Shown in pieces: positions 18,511-26,809 of a DNA stretch of 64,000 bases (position 1 is the first letter of the stretch; each line of letters begins with the position of its first letter). The notes beneath the pieces were generated by a model. The model did not search any database. It had not been told where the DNA came from and saw only the letters and a list, made by a program, of their open reading frames with translations. The DNA comes from Nitrospirota bacterium (GTDB lineage: Bacteria; Nitrospirota; UBA9217), in the NCBI GenBank assembly GCA_035516965.1, contig DATIZR010000046.1, positions 1 through 64,000 on the forward strand. The letters run 5' to 3'. The translations under genes were made by a program, and so were the position numbers.

Positions 18511-19275
18511 TTGAGTGACAACAACCCTGACATGATTATCAGGGAGATACAGGCAAAGAGCATCTTATCCAAGTCCCGTGTCTCTGATTACGCTTTAAAC
18601 GCCTACATCGGGTGCCAACATAATTGCGTCTACTGCTATGCGAAATTCATGAAGCGGTTCACCGGCCACCAGGAGCGCTGGGGGGCCTTTGTGGATGTAA
18701 AAATCAACGCTCCCGACCTCCTGACCCATGAGGTGACAAAAAAGCCGGCCGGGAAGGTCTGGATAAGCGGTGTGTGCGATGCCTATCAGCCTCTGGAAAG
18801 AAAGTTTGCGCTCACGAGGAGATGTCTCGGCATCCTCGTGGAAAACGGCTGGCCGGTCACGATCCAGACCAAATCCCCGCTTGTCCTGAGGGACGTCGAC
18901 ATCCTGAAACAGGCATCCGGATCCCAGGTCGGATTCACCATAACCACGGCGGATGAGAAGATAAGAAGGATCTTTGAACCGGGGGCGCCGCCGATCCAGC
19001 AGAGGGTTGACGCGCTGGCCGTTCTTCGGTCGCAGGGGATCAGGACGTTCGTCATGATAGCACCGATCCTTCCCGGTGCCGAAGGGCTGGTGAGCATGCT
19101 TCAGGGGAAAGTCGACGCGGTGCTCCTGGACAGACTGAACTATCATTACGCAGACTGGGCATACAGAAAACAGGGAATGCAGTGGGCCATGGAAAGCAGC
19201 TTCTTTTCGCGAAAGGGAGAGGAACTGCACATGGCCTTTGAACGGGAAGGAATTCCCTGCAAAGTGCTTTTTTAA
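18511..19275 (+). CDS. Radical SAM protein, SplB-like
   Basis: Carries C35, C39 and C42 in GCQHNCVYC, a CX3CX2C site for the [4Fe-4S]-SAM cluster. The following YAKFMKRFTGH and KVWISGVCDAYQPLE resemble the SplB/Rv2578c group of uncharacterised radical SAM proteins related to spore photoproduct lyase. The substrate is unknown. The TTG at 18511 has weak upstream GGGAA; ATG at 18532 is a plausible alternative start. Confidence 0.85.
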   Translation: MSDNNPDMIIREIQAKSILSKSRVSDYALNAYIGCQHNCVYCYAKFMKRFTGHQERWGAFVDVKINAPDLLTHEVTKKPAGKVWISGVCDAYQPLERKFALTRRCLGILVENGWPVTIQTKSPLVLRDVDILKQASGSQVGFTITTADEKIRRIFEPGAPPIQQRVDALAVLRSQGIRTFVMIAPILPGAEGLVSMLQGKVDAVLLDRLNYHYADWAYRKQGMQWAMESSFFSRKGEELHMAFEREGIPCKVLF

Positions 19276-19417
19276 TGCTTCCCCACGCGGACGGGCTCTT
19301 CTTCCGGCAGCGGAGAGGGACCGCTCTCCCAACGGGGTTGTCAACCGGCCTTACGCTCGTCCGAAGGAAGCGTCGAGGTTCTGCTGCTCTTAAATTTTCT
19401 TATCGGAGGGAAACCAC

Positions 19418-20155
19418 ATGATTGAACGAGAAACCAGAACGGTGCTGATCGTGGACGGGAGCCCGACCATGCTTTACTATCACGGGATCCTGCTGAAACG
19501 ACTGGAGTACGCCGTCATCACCGCGGCCGCTCCCGAAGACGCCTTGAAGATCATGGAGCAGCGGGTCCCGTCCCTGATCCTTACGGCGACCTTCTTCCCC
19601 TCGATGAACGGCGTCGACTTCATCAAAACAGTCAAGGGAAAGGACCGCACAAGGGCGGTCCCCATAATCGTGCTCACGGCAGAGGATCATGCCTCGGTCA
19701 AATCCGCATGTCTGAATGCAGGCTGTGTCGCCTATTTTTCCAAACCCGTTGACCCGAACGCGCTCTATCGGGCGATTCAGGCCGCGACGGAACCCACGCC
19801 GCGCGAGAATATCCGGATCAACACTTCGCTGAAGACTGTTTTGGCGAACAAGGACAGACACCGCGCCGGGGATCGTATAGAATATGCAACGGCTATTTCA
19901 GAAAAGGGAGCATACATACGCATGCTTGACCCCGAGCAGACGAATGAGCTCATACCGATCACGATCCATGTCACGGACCGGGAGATCAGGGCAAAAGCCA
20001 TCGTGCTCTACACCCATTCGATCAAACAGGGCACATTTCAGGAGCCTGGAATGGGCCTAAAATTCGTGGAGATCTCGGATGAAGACCGGGCATACCTCCG
20101 GAACTTCATTAAAGCTCAGCTCACATCCGATATCCTCATTGACCCCTCATTATGA
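19418..20155 (+). CDS. Degenerate receiver domain fused to a PilZ-like domain
   Basis: Residues 1-122 form a receiver fold (TVLIVDGSPTM, PIIVLTAEDHAS, YFSKPVD). The phosphoacceptor Asp is replaced: counting back from the conserved Pro61, residue 57 is Ala in LTATFFP, and the acidic pair is only VDG. Residues 130-240 resemble PilZ (ISEKGAYI, PGMGLKFVEIS), but the RxxxR c-di-GMP arginine motif is not clear. It is probably a phosphorylation-independent protein-interaction adaptor, perhaps linked to motility. GGAGG precedes the ATG. Confidence 0.85.
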   Translation: MIERETRTVLIVDGSPTMLYYHGILLKRLEYAVITAAAPEDALKIMEQRVPSLILTATFFPSMNGVDFIKTVKGKDRTRAVPIIVLTAEDHASVKSACLNAGCVAYFSKPVDPNALYRAIQAATEPTPRENIRINTSLKTVLANKDRHRAGDRIEYATAISEKGAYIRMLDPEQTNELIPITIHVTDREIRAKAIVLYTHSIKQGTFQEPGMGLKFVEISDEDRAYLRNFIKAQLTSDILIDPSL

Positions 20156-20207
20156 CCGTTTTTCTGTCGGGCGCCGGCGGCCGAATCGATCTGCAGCGGA
20201 GGTGACC

Positions 20208-20681
20208 ATGAAATCCTTCTGGTTCTCAGCCTATACATTCATTCTTGCCCTTTGGGTCGGGGGAATGGCCCTCTTTACCTTCATGGTCACTCCACTGATC
20301 TTCAGATCATACACCAGGGATATTGCCGGCGATATCGTCGGCAAACTGTTCCCGGGCTACTTCCCGTACAACCTAGCCCTTTCAGCCCTGGCGCTAATTC
20401 TGCTGTATGTTGCTTCCGGTAACCATGCTCAAACGTCCTACCGCGCCTCTCTCATCCTCGTCGTCCTGGCGCTCATCGTCAATATTTTCATAACCGTAAA
20501 GCTCTATCCTGAAGCGGTACGGGTGAAACAGAAAATCACCTCGTTCGAGCGTGAGCCGGCGGACTCGATAGTACGGAGAGAATTCGCGTGCCTGCATGCC
20601 CTCAGCGCGTCGCTCAACATTCTGCTTCTCGGTGACGGCATCGCGCTCCTTCTGGTAAGTCCCTTCATAACAAGGCGATAG
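20208..20681 (+). CDS. DUF4149-like integral membrane protein
   Basis: From ATG 20208 (GGAGGTG just upstream) the protein has 157 residues and four transmembrane helices. Its start WFSAYTFILALWVGGMALFTFMVTPLIF matches the DUF4149/TMEM205-like family. Function is unknown. It has a conserved Gly-rich first helix and a cytoplasmic charged loop before the last helix. Confidence 0.8.
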   Translation: MKSFWFSAYTFILALWVGGMALFTFMVTPLIFRSYTRDIAGDIVGKLFPGYFPYNLALSALALILLYVASGNHAQTSYRASLILVVLALIVNIFITVKLYPEAVRVKQKITSFEREPADSIVRREFACLHALSASLNILLLGDGIALLLVSPFITRR

Positions 20682-20965
20682 TTCCGGCCTTCTGACAGCC
20701 GTAACAGCCAGCACTGCAGGGCGCCCTGTTGCAGCCGGACGACACGGACGTTAAACATGTCCGGCGGCTGACTTGAGATGGCCCCGCTTGCACTATGTCC
20801 CTCGAACGTTGTTTTTCCCCCGTTTCCATCTACAGTCAGATTCTCTCATTTCCCGAAATACAGATACCCTAAGAAATGGTGCTATAATTCAATCAAGATT
20901 AGTTGCATTTGTTTGAAACAGCGCAAGAAGGGGCGGTCTGAGTGCTTTTTGAAAGGGGTGATGAC

Positions 20966-21340
20966 ATGCTGGTAGATACCGTAAGAGCCGAGTTGAAGCG
21001 TTTTGGCCAGGCAGATGAGGTAAGAACGTTTCCCTACGGGAAGGTGGAATTGGTAAAGATCGGCGGAGCAACGATCGGGCGGGCCACGTTTGAGCCAGGC
21101 TGGAAGTGGTCAACGTCGGTGCAGCTGCTAGTGAAGACAAAAAGCCGTGAAGCGCCGCACTTCCAGTACCACATAGCGGGTACGATCATGGTATTGATGG
21201 ATGATGGCACGAAGCTTGAGTGCAAGCCAGGAGACGTATCACTTCTGCCGACCGGACATGATGCCTGGGTGGTAGGGAATGAGTCTGCCGTGGTCGTGGA
21301 CTTTCAAGGCATGCTCGATTATGCAAAGAAGCCTTTGTGA
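20966..21340 (+). CDS. Cupin-domain protein
   Basis: A 124-residue single-domain cupin. The first motif region (GWKWSTSVQLLVKTKSREAPHFQYHIAGTIMVLM, in parts) and the second (LECKPGDVSLLPTGHDAWVVGNE) outline the beta-barrel; potential metal ligands include H in APHFQYHIAG and H in TGHDAW. Start ATG 20966 is preceded by AAGGGGTGATG. Substrate not determinable. Confidence 0.8.
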   Translation: MLVDTVRAELKRFGQADEVRTFPYGKVELVKIGGATIGRATFEPGWKWSTSVQLLVKTKSREAPHFQYHIAGTIMVLMDDGTKLECKPGDVSLLPTGHDAWVVGNESAVVVDFQGMLDYAKKPL

Positions 21341-21489
21341 GCTACCCGAGGCCTGGCAAGCATCTCTGTGTGGTCATGGCCATCTCTGAGCGGCCGTCTT
21401 ATCAGGTATGTTCACGAATGCATTATTTATACGCGGGCTGGAGGAAGGCGATATGCAGCATCGATCGTTGCGGAAGGGAGGTGGCGACC

Positions 21490-21654
21490 ATGGCGGAAAA
21501 GCTGAAAAAGGTTGAATGCGATCCAAAATGTGGCTTCCTCATTCAAAGCCACGAAGAGAAGGAGATCGTCGAGATAGCCATGCAGCACGCGAAAAAAGCG
21601 CATAGTATGGTTATCACGGAAAAGGACGTCAGGGCAATGTTGAAAGATGCATAG
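21490..21654 (+). CDS. DUF1059 small metal-binding-like protein
   Basis: A 54-residue protein: KKVECDPKCGFLIQSHEEKEIVEIAMQHAKKAH, which is the DUF1059 pattern with CxxxCGF and a C-terminal HxxxxH. Start ATG 21490 follows GGGAGGTG. The family is uncharacterised. A hairpin terminator lies 28 bases after the stop. Confidence 0.82.
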   Translation: MAEKLKKVECDPKCGFLIQSHEEKEIVEIAMQHAKKAHSMVITEKDVRAMLKDA

Positions 21655-21681
21655 AGTGGAAGAAGGTATGTTTCGGACGTT

Positions 21682-21710
21682 GAAAGGGCTTGGCAGTTTC
21701 AAGCCCTTTC
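21682..21710 (+). terminator. Terminator-like hairpin
   Basis: GAAAGGGCTTG pairs with CAAGCCCTTTC around a 7-base loop, ending in TTTCTTACG. The T tract is short, so efficiency is uncertain. Confidence 0.6.
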
Positions 21711-21801
21711 TTACGACAGTTACTCAATGCGGCATGCACCCGTTCCAGAAGGTGCCGATCGTGCCCGTCCTTTCGTGACAGCCTGCGTGCCGAGATTGCT
21801 C

Positions 21802-22296
21802 CTATCTTCCCGTTTCCAACCCGAACTTCTTCTGCAGCTTCCCCACCACCAGCTTCGGCACGAGGCTGGACACATCCCCGCCGTAGCTCGCCGCTTCCTT
21901 CACGATCGTCGAGGTTATGAAGGAATACGCCTCGTTCGGCATCAGGAACACCGTCTCGATATCATCGTCGAGCCGGCGGTTCATGAGGGCCATCTGCATC
22001 TCGTACTCGAAGTCCGAGACAGCCCGGAGGCCTCGGATGATGGCGACGGCCTTCTTATGCCTCACGTAATCGACAAGGAGGCCGTCAAAGCCCTCGATCA
22101 TCACCCTGCGGTATCTCCTGGTCACGGCCTTGAACATGGCGAGGCGCTCCTCGAGCGAAAAGAGCGGTGCTTTTTTGGGATTCTCCGCAACCGCTACGAT
22201 CACCTCGTCGAAGATGGTGAGACTCCGCTCCACGAGGTCAATATGTCCGTTCGTCACGGGATCGAATGTTCCGGGATAAACAGCGACATGTTTCAT
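21802..22296 (-). CDS. coaD: Phosphopantetheine adenylyltransferase
   Basis: Fourth step of coenzyme A synthesis: ATP + 4'-phosphopantetheine to dephospho-CoA. The N-terminus AVYPGTFDPVTNGHIDLV holds the T/HxGH nucleotidyltransferase motif. AIIRGLRAVSDFEYEMQMALMN and YSFITSTIVKEAASYGGDVS (in parts) are CoaD signatures. Length 164 is normal. Start ATG 22296 has AAGGAG upstream. rsmD lies directly upstream, a common pairing. Confidence 0.97.
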   Translation of the reverse strand: MKHVAVYPGTFDPVTNGHIDLVERSLTIFDEVIVAVAENPKKAPLFSLEERLAMFKAVTRRYRRVMIEGFDGLLVDYVRHKKAVAIIRGLRAVSDFEYEMQMALMNRRLDDDIETVFLMPNEAYSFITSTIVKEAASYGGDVSSLVPKLVVGKLQKKFGLETGR

Positions 22297-22358
22297 AGTA
22301 TCTCCTTGATCGATGAGGGACCTGGGGACGGGGGCCTGGACCAAGCAAGCGGTTCAAA

Positions 22359-22946
22359 TCAGGACGCCGCCGATTTGTCCGACTGACTCCTCACCACCGG
22401 CTCCTGACTTCGTGCCTTATAGAAAGCAAGCACCGTGTCCCCGTACCGGGCCTCCCGGTATAACGCAAGTCTTCCCGCCTGCCCCGGAGACGTCTGCTTC
22501 TTGAAGTGCTCGAAAACGACGACACTGCCATCCTGCAGGACCGGGGAAGCACTGACCAGTTCGAGCAGTGGTCCCTGTTCCACCGAGTAGGGAGGATCCA
22601 GGAATATGATATCGAACTGCTCTTCGGTCCTGGCGAGATAGGCCTCCGCTTTCGAGGCAACAAGGCGGGCCCGGCCGCTCAATCCTGCCTGATCGATATT
22701 CAGCCTGATGGCTTTCAGAGAATCTCCCGCATCATCCACGAAAGAGACGCTGGCGGCTCCCCTGCTGAGCGCCTCGATGCCGACACCGCCCGTCCCGGCA
22801 TAGAGGTCAAGGATTCGCGCATGCTGGACGCTCTCGCCCAGGATGTTGAACAGGGCCTGTTTCACCTTGTCGGATGTTGGCCGCACCCGTGATCCGGAGG
22901 GCACCTTCAGCTTCCTGCCCCTGCCTGTACCACCCGTTATCCTCAT
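22359..22946 (-). CDS. rsmD: 16S rRNA (guanine966-N2)-methyltransferase
   Basis: SAM-dependent methyltransferase acting on 16S rRNA G966. Motifs: MRITGGTGRGRKL and RPTSDKVKQALFNIL at the N-terminus, SAM motif LDLYAGTGGVGIEALSRGA, and catalytic DPPY in IIFLDPPYS. From ATG 22946 it is 195 residues, normal for RsmD. No Shine-Dalgarno; a promoter places transcription start 3 or so bases before the ATG. About 20 C-terminal residues are low-complexity Ser/Arg-rich. Confidence 0.94.
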   Translation of the reverse strand: MRITGGTGRGRKLKVPSGSRVRPTSDKVKQALFNILGESVQHARILDLYAGTGGVGIEALSRGAASVSFVDDAGDSLKAIRLNIDQAGLSGRARLVASKAEAYLARTEEQFDIIFLDPPYSVEQGPLLELVSASPVLQDGSVVVFEHFKKQTSPGQAGRLALYREARYGDTVLAFYKARSQEPVVRSQSDKSAAS

Positions 22947-22956
22947 GATTTTTTCG

Positions 22957-22985
22957 ATGCTACAGAATTCGTCCTGTGAAGTCAA
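22957..22985 (-). promoter_or_regulatory. Sigma70 promoter of rsmD-coaD
   Basis: On the minus strand TTGACT (22980-22985) and TAGCAT (22957-22962) are 17 bases apart, ten bases before the rsmD ATG. It is back to back with the nfeD promoter; the two -35 boxes are 7 bases apart. Confidence 0.65.
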
Positions 22986-22992
22986 GGGTTTC

Positions 22993-23022
22993 TTGACACT
23001 CCGCTCCGCCACGGTATATACT
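22993..23022 (+). promoter_or_regulatory. Sigma70 promoter of the NfeD-slipin operon
   Basis: TTGACA (22993-22998), then TATACT (23017-23022) after 18 bases; TATATA at 23015 gives spacing 16. A leader with GGGGAGG follows before the ATG at 23045. Confidence 0.75.
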
Positions 23023-23044
23023 TGCAGCATCGGGGAGGACCATC

Positions 23045-24373
23045 ATGCGCAGATATGCCATCGTTTTGCTGTTCGCTGTTCTGCTTCTTGTCTTTGCTGG
23101 TCCGCCTTTGGTTTTGAGCCGGCCTTCGTCCGGGCAATCCCCTCAGCCGCACCCGGACGGCGCCAGGACCGTGTATCTCATCACGGTCGATGCCCCGATC
23201 ACACCGGTGGTCTCCGAATATATAACGAGGTCGATCGACACTGCATCCCGGGACAATGCCGAGGCGATCATCATTCAGCTTGACACGCCGGGCGGGCTCG
23301 TTGACTCCATGCGGGAGATCGTGAAAAAGATGATGGCAGCCGAGGTCCCGGTGGTGGTATACGTCGCGCCCCCGGGGGCCAGGGCCGCCTCGGCCGGCGT
23401 TTTCCTCACCATGGCGGCCCACATCGCCGCGATGGCGCCGGGCACCCATATCGGTGCGGCTCACCCGGTGACCATGGAAGGCAAGATGGACAAGACGATG
23501 GAGACCAAGGTCGTGAACGATCTGGCGGCCATGGCCCGGAATGTCGCCGAGCAGCGGGGAAGGAATATGAAATGGGCCGACGACGCGGTTCGGAAGAGCG
23601 TCTCCATTACGGATACCGAAGCGGTCAGGGAGCATGTTGTTGACCTCATCGCGAACGACGTGCCTTCACTGCTCAGGGAAATCGATGGCAGGACCGTTGA
23701 CCTGGTCCTCCGGAAAAAGACGCTCCAGACGGCGAACGCCGAGGTCCACCGGATCGACATGGGATTCCGGTACCGGCTGCTCGAGATCATCAGCAATCCC
23801 AACATCGCCTATATCCTGATGATCCTCGGGTTCTATGGTCTCTACTTTGAGCTCTCGAATCCCGGGGCGATTTTCCCGGGAGTGGCCGGCGCCATCTGTC
23901 TCATCCTCGCGTTCTATGCCCTGCATACGCTCCCGATCAACTACGCGGGTCTCATGCTCATCCTGCTCGCGATCGGCCTGTTCATCGCCGAGGCATTCAT
24001 CACGAGCCACGGTGTCCTCGGCGTGGGCGGCGTCATTGCCATGGCCATCGGCTCGGTCATGCTGATCAATTCTCCCATCCCCTCGCTCAGGATATCATGG
24101 ACGGTCATTGTGCCGGTCGTGGCTCTTTCCGCCCTCCTGTTCATCGTGACGGTCACCCTGGCCGTTCGTATCCAGAGGGAAAGGGCCGACACGGGCAAGG
24201 AAGGCATGATCGGTCTCGAGGGAGAGGCAAGGACCGACATTCACGCCAGCGGTCAGGTGTTCGTGCACGGTGAATATTGGAATTGCTGGAGCGACACCCC
24301 CATCCCGAAAGGCGCGCGGGTGAAGGTCATGGCTGTGGAAGGTCTGAAACTCAAAGTCGAACGGACCGGCTGA
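23045..24373 (+). CDS. nfeD: NfeD-family membrane serine protease
   Basis: A signal segment (1-25) precedes a ClpP/S49-type protease domain with IIIQLDTPGG and the nucleophile Ser116 in RAASAGVF; a lysine near 155 is placed as the general base of the PH1510-type dyad. Four or five transmembrane helices follow (about 255-380). The C-terminal NfeD OB-fold domain contains GLEGEART and GARVKVMAVEGLKLKVE. Long NfeD proteins cleave or control partner stomatins; the slipin gene follows 46 bases later. Confidence 0.93.
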   Translation: MRRYAIVLLFAVLLLVFAGPPLVLSRPSSGQSPQPHPDGARTVYLITVDAPITPVVSEYITRSIDTASRDNAEAIIIQLDTPGGLVDSMREIVKKMMAAEVPVVVYVAPPGARAASAGVFLTMAAHIAAMAPGTHIGAAHPVTMEGKMDKTMETKVVNDLAAMARNVAEQRGRNMKWADDAVRKSVSITDTEAVREHVVDLIANDVPSLLREIDGRTVDLVLRKKTLQTANAEVHRIDMGFRYRLLEIISNPNIAYILMILGFYGLYFELSNPGAIFPGVAGAICLILAFYALHTLPINYAGLMLILLAIGLFIAEAFITSHGVLGVGGVIAMAIGSVMLINSPIPSLRISWTVIVPVVALSALLFIVTVTLAVRIQRERADTGKEGMIGLEGEARTDIHASGQVFVHGEYWNCWSDTPIPKGARVKVMAVEGLKLKVERTG

Positions 24374-24419
24374 CCGGTCTTGACGACTTCGGTTTGAATA
24401 ATCCTAAGGAGGTCCACCC

Positions 24420-25196
24420 ATGCTTCAAACAATCGGTATCGGCGTCATGGTTGCTGCTCTCATCCTCGTCTGGTTCTTTTTCAATACGATCAAGATCCTG
24501 AAGCAGTACGAACGGGGCGTCATCTTCACGCTCGGCAAGGTAGCCCTGGAAGGCGGTGTAAAAGGACCGGGCCTTATCATCCTGCTCCCCGGCATTCAGA
24601 AGATGGTGCGGGTAAGCCTTCGTACGGTCACGATGGATGTCCCGGCACAGGATGTGATCACCAAAGACAACGTGACCGTCAAGGTGAACGCGGTCGTCTA
24701 TTTCCGGGTCATCGATCCTAAAAAGGCGGTCGTCGAGGTAGAGGACTTCTACTACGCCACGTCGCTCATCTCCCAGACCACGCTCAGGAGCATCCTCGGA
24801 CAGAACATGTTCGACGACCTGCTCTCCAATCGCGAGGCCATCAACGCTGAGCTCCAGAAGGTCATCGATCAGCAGACGGAACCGTGGGGTGTAAAGGTGA
24901 CCACGGTGGAAGTACGAAATGTCGACCTTCCGGCGGAGATGCAGCGGGCCATCGCCATCCAGGCTCAGGCCGAACGGGAACGGCGTGCCAAGATCATTCA
25001 TGCCGAAGGCGAGCTCCAGGCATCGGCGAAGCTGTCCGAGGCGGCAGGGGTCATCAGCAAGAACCCGATGGCGCTCCAGCTCCGGTACCTCCAGACGCTT
25101 ACCGAGATCGGGACGGAGAAGAACACGACGATCGTGTTCCCGCTTCCCATCGACCTCATAACCGCGTTTCAGAAGTTTGTCGAGAAGAAGGATTGA
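24420..25196 (+). CDS. Slipin / stomatin-like SPFH protein
   Basis: One N-terminal membrane helix (3-25) and an SPFH (Band 7) domain with [35 protein letters not shown] (in parts) and a coiled-coil tail rich in Ala/Glu. Length 258 matches bacterial slipins. With the upstream NfeD protease it forms the classic nfeD-slipin operon, thought to handle membrane organisation and quality control. Confidence 0.95.
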   Translation: MLQTIGIGVMVAALILVWFFFNTIKILKQYERGVIFTLGKVALEGGVKGPGLIILLPGIQKMVRVSLRTVTMDVPAQDVITKDNVTVKVNAVVYFRVIDPKKAVVEVEDFYYATSLISQTTLRSILGQNMFDDLLSNREAINAELQKVIDQQTEPWGVKVTTVEVRNVDLPAEMQRAIAIQAQAERERRAKIIHAEGELQASAKLSEAAGVISKNPMALQLRYLQTLTEIGTEKNTTIVFPLPIDLITAFQKFVEKKD

Positions 25197-25225
25197 TCCG
25201 TTACCAGAAGGGAGTTGGAAATGAG

Positions 25226-25257
25226 AAAGGGGACCGTCAGTGTGACGGTCCCCTTTT
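25226..25257. terminator. Bidirectional intrinsic terminator
   Basis: AAAGGGGACCGTCA and TGACGGTCCCCTTTT form a perfect 14-base stem with a GTG loop between the convergent slipin and ferredoxin genes. Confidence 0.9.
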
Positions 25258-25280
25258 GTTGATGAGATCGATCGTATACG

Positions 25281-25466
25281 CTATATTTCGTTGACGGTTA
25301 TGGCCTGCTGCGGGCAGTTCTCCACACAGGTCTGGCAATTGATGCACTCGGACATGTTCACCGGGTCAGCCTTGCCGCCTTCTACCTTGAATACCGACTG
25401 GGGGCAGACGTTGACGCAGGTGCCGTCACCATCACATTTGTTCTTGTCAACTGTTACCATGTACAT
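25281..25466 (-). CDS. 7-Cys [3Fe-4S]/[4Fe-4S] ferredoxin, copy 1
   Basis: A 61-residue dicluster ferredoxin. Site 1 is C11-xx-D14-xx-C17-xxx-C21-P, with Asp in place of the second Cys; site 2 is the full C41-xx-C44-xx-C47-xxx-C51-P. The Asp14 pattern matches Desulfovibrio africanus ferredoxin III, whose site 1 interconverts between 3Fe and 4Fe forms. It differs from copy 2 (32484-32669) at only five residues. It has its own promoter and is separated from dsrP by a terminator. Confidence 0.95.
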   Translation of the reverse strand: MYMVTVDKNKCDGDGTCVNVCPQSVFKVEGGKADPVNMSECINCQTCVENCPQQAITVNEI

Positions 25467-25515
25467 GTGGCTGTTTCCTCCTCATTCGAGAAAATAATTT
25501 GCAAAAAGGTTCGTA

Positions 25516-25544
25516 ATAGTACCAGCCCTCCGGGATAAAATCAA
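25516..25544 (-). promoter_or_regulatory. Sigma70 promoter of ferredoxin copy 1
   Basis: Minus-strand TTGATT (25539-25544), 17-base spacer, TACTAT (25516-25521), about 50 bases before the ATG. GAGGAGG follows in the leader. Confidence 0.6.
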
Positions 25545-25562
25545 CAGAAAATACAAAGGATC

Positions 25563-25600
25563 AAAAAAAAGGGCCCACCCCTTCTCAGGGCGGACCTTTT
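25563..25600 (-). terminator. Intrinsic terminator after dsrP
   Basis: A GC-rich hairpin (AAGGTCCGCCCT with AGGGGTGGGCCCTT, slightly imperfect) followed by eight T on the minus strand. It ends the dsrMKJOP transcript before the separate ferredoxin unit. Confidence 0.8.
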
Positions 25601-25636
25601 CATAATACATTGTTTTCTTGGCAGAATTACACGTCT

Positions 25637-26809
25637 CTAATGTTCGATCTCAATGCCCTCGGTTTCCTCCCTCACCGTGATCGCGATCTTGTAGAGGAGG
25701 GAAAGGATCAGAAACCCGATGGCCCAGACGCCAAGGGTGATGATTGACTCCTGTCTGGTCGGCCAGTAGGTCCTTACCTGATTCAGCATGTTCGGCACAA
25801 AGCCGCCGATGATCAGGCCGAAGCCCTTGTCGATCCAGAGAGAGATGAACAGCATGACGCAGGCCAGAGCGAGCGTCGTCTCGTTCCTGCGAACACGCGG
25901 GATCACGAGCATGAGGAGCGATGCCGCTGCAAAGATGCTAGAGACCCACATCAGGGGAACGAGCTCCCGGTGTCCGTCAAGCCCTACGTACAGGTACTTG
26001 AACGACTCCATATGGCCCGGGATATTGCTGTAGAAGGCAGTGAAGAACTCCAGGCCAAGGAGGAAAACATTGGCGAACATGGCATAGGCCACAATCGTTC
26101 CGAGCGTTTGTATCTGCTCCTTCCCGGGATCGAACTTCGTTACTTTCCGAACGATCAGGGCAAGAAGGATCAAAAGCGACGGACCGCCGGCAAAGGCCGA
26201 GGCCAGGAAGCGGGCCGCCATCACGGCGCTGAGCCAGAAATGCCGCCCCGGGAGACCGGCATAGAGGAACGCCGTGACGGTGTGGATGCTGACTGCCCAG
26301 GGCACGGACAGATAAATGAAGAACTTGATCCACTTCGGAGGCGCAACGCCCTTGCGGTCGGAGCTCAGGGTCACCCACCCGACCAAAAGGTTGATGAACA
26401 GATAACCCGAGAGCACCATTGAATCCCAGAACATGACGGAATTGAGTGTTGGATGGAGGACCACGTTCATGATCCTCATGGGCTGGCCCATGTCGACGAA
26501 GATGAACAGGATGCACATGGTGACCGCCGCGATCGCAAGGAACTCTCCCAGGATCACGATCTTGCTGAACTTCTTGTAATCGTGCAGATAGTGGGGAATG
26601 ACGAGCATCACGGCCGATGCTGCGACGCCGACGAGGAACGTGAATTGGCCGATGTAGAGACCCCACGAAACGTCCCGGGAGAGGCCAGTAAGACCCAGAC
26701 CGTAATTGAACTGCTGGAGGTAATAGTAGACTCCTGACACGGCAAGGGCGCTCAGGAAGATCAACCATGCCCAGTACTTTTTACTTCCTACCAATGCTTT
26801 CTCAAGCAT
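25637..26809 (-). CDS. dsrP: DsrP, NrfD-type quinone-interacting membrane subunit
   Basis: A 390-residue integral membrane protein with ten or so helices, of the NrfD/PsrC family. It exchanges electrons between menaquinone and the periplasmic DsrO/DsrJ arm of the Dsr complex. Early motifs SWGLYIGQFTFLVGVAASAVML and GLPGRHFWLSAVMAARFLASAF (in parts) fit NrfD. GGAGGT lies seven bases before ATG 26809, which overlaps the end of dsrO; ATG 26815 is too close to the site. Confidence 0.95.
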   Translation of the reverse strand: MLEKALVGSKKYWAWLIFLSALAVSGVYYYLQQFNYGLGLTGLSRDVSWGLYIGQFTFLVGVAASAVMLVIPHYLHDYKKFSKIVILGEFLAIAAVTMCILFIFVDMGQPMRIMNVVLHPTLNSVMFWDSMVLSGYLFINLLVGWVTLSSDRKGVAPPKWIKFFIYLSVPWAVSIHTVTAFLYAGLPGRHFWLSAVMAARFLASAFAGGPSLLILLALIVRKVTKFDPGKEQIQTLGTIVAYAMFANVFLLGLEFFTAFYSNIPGHMESFKYLYVGLDGHRELVPLMWVSSIFAAASLLMLVIPRVRRNETTLALACVMLFISLWIDKGFGLIIGGFVPNMLNQVRTYWPTRQESIITLGVWAIGFLILSLLYKIAITVREETEGIEIEH

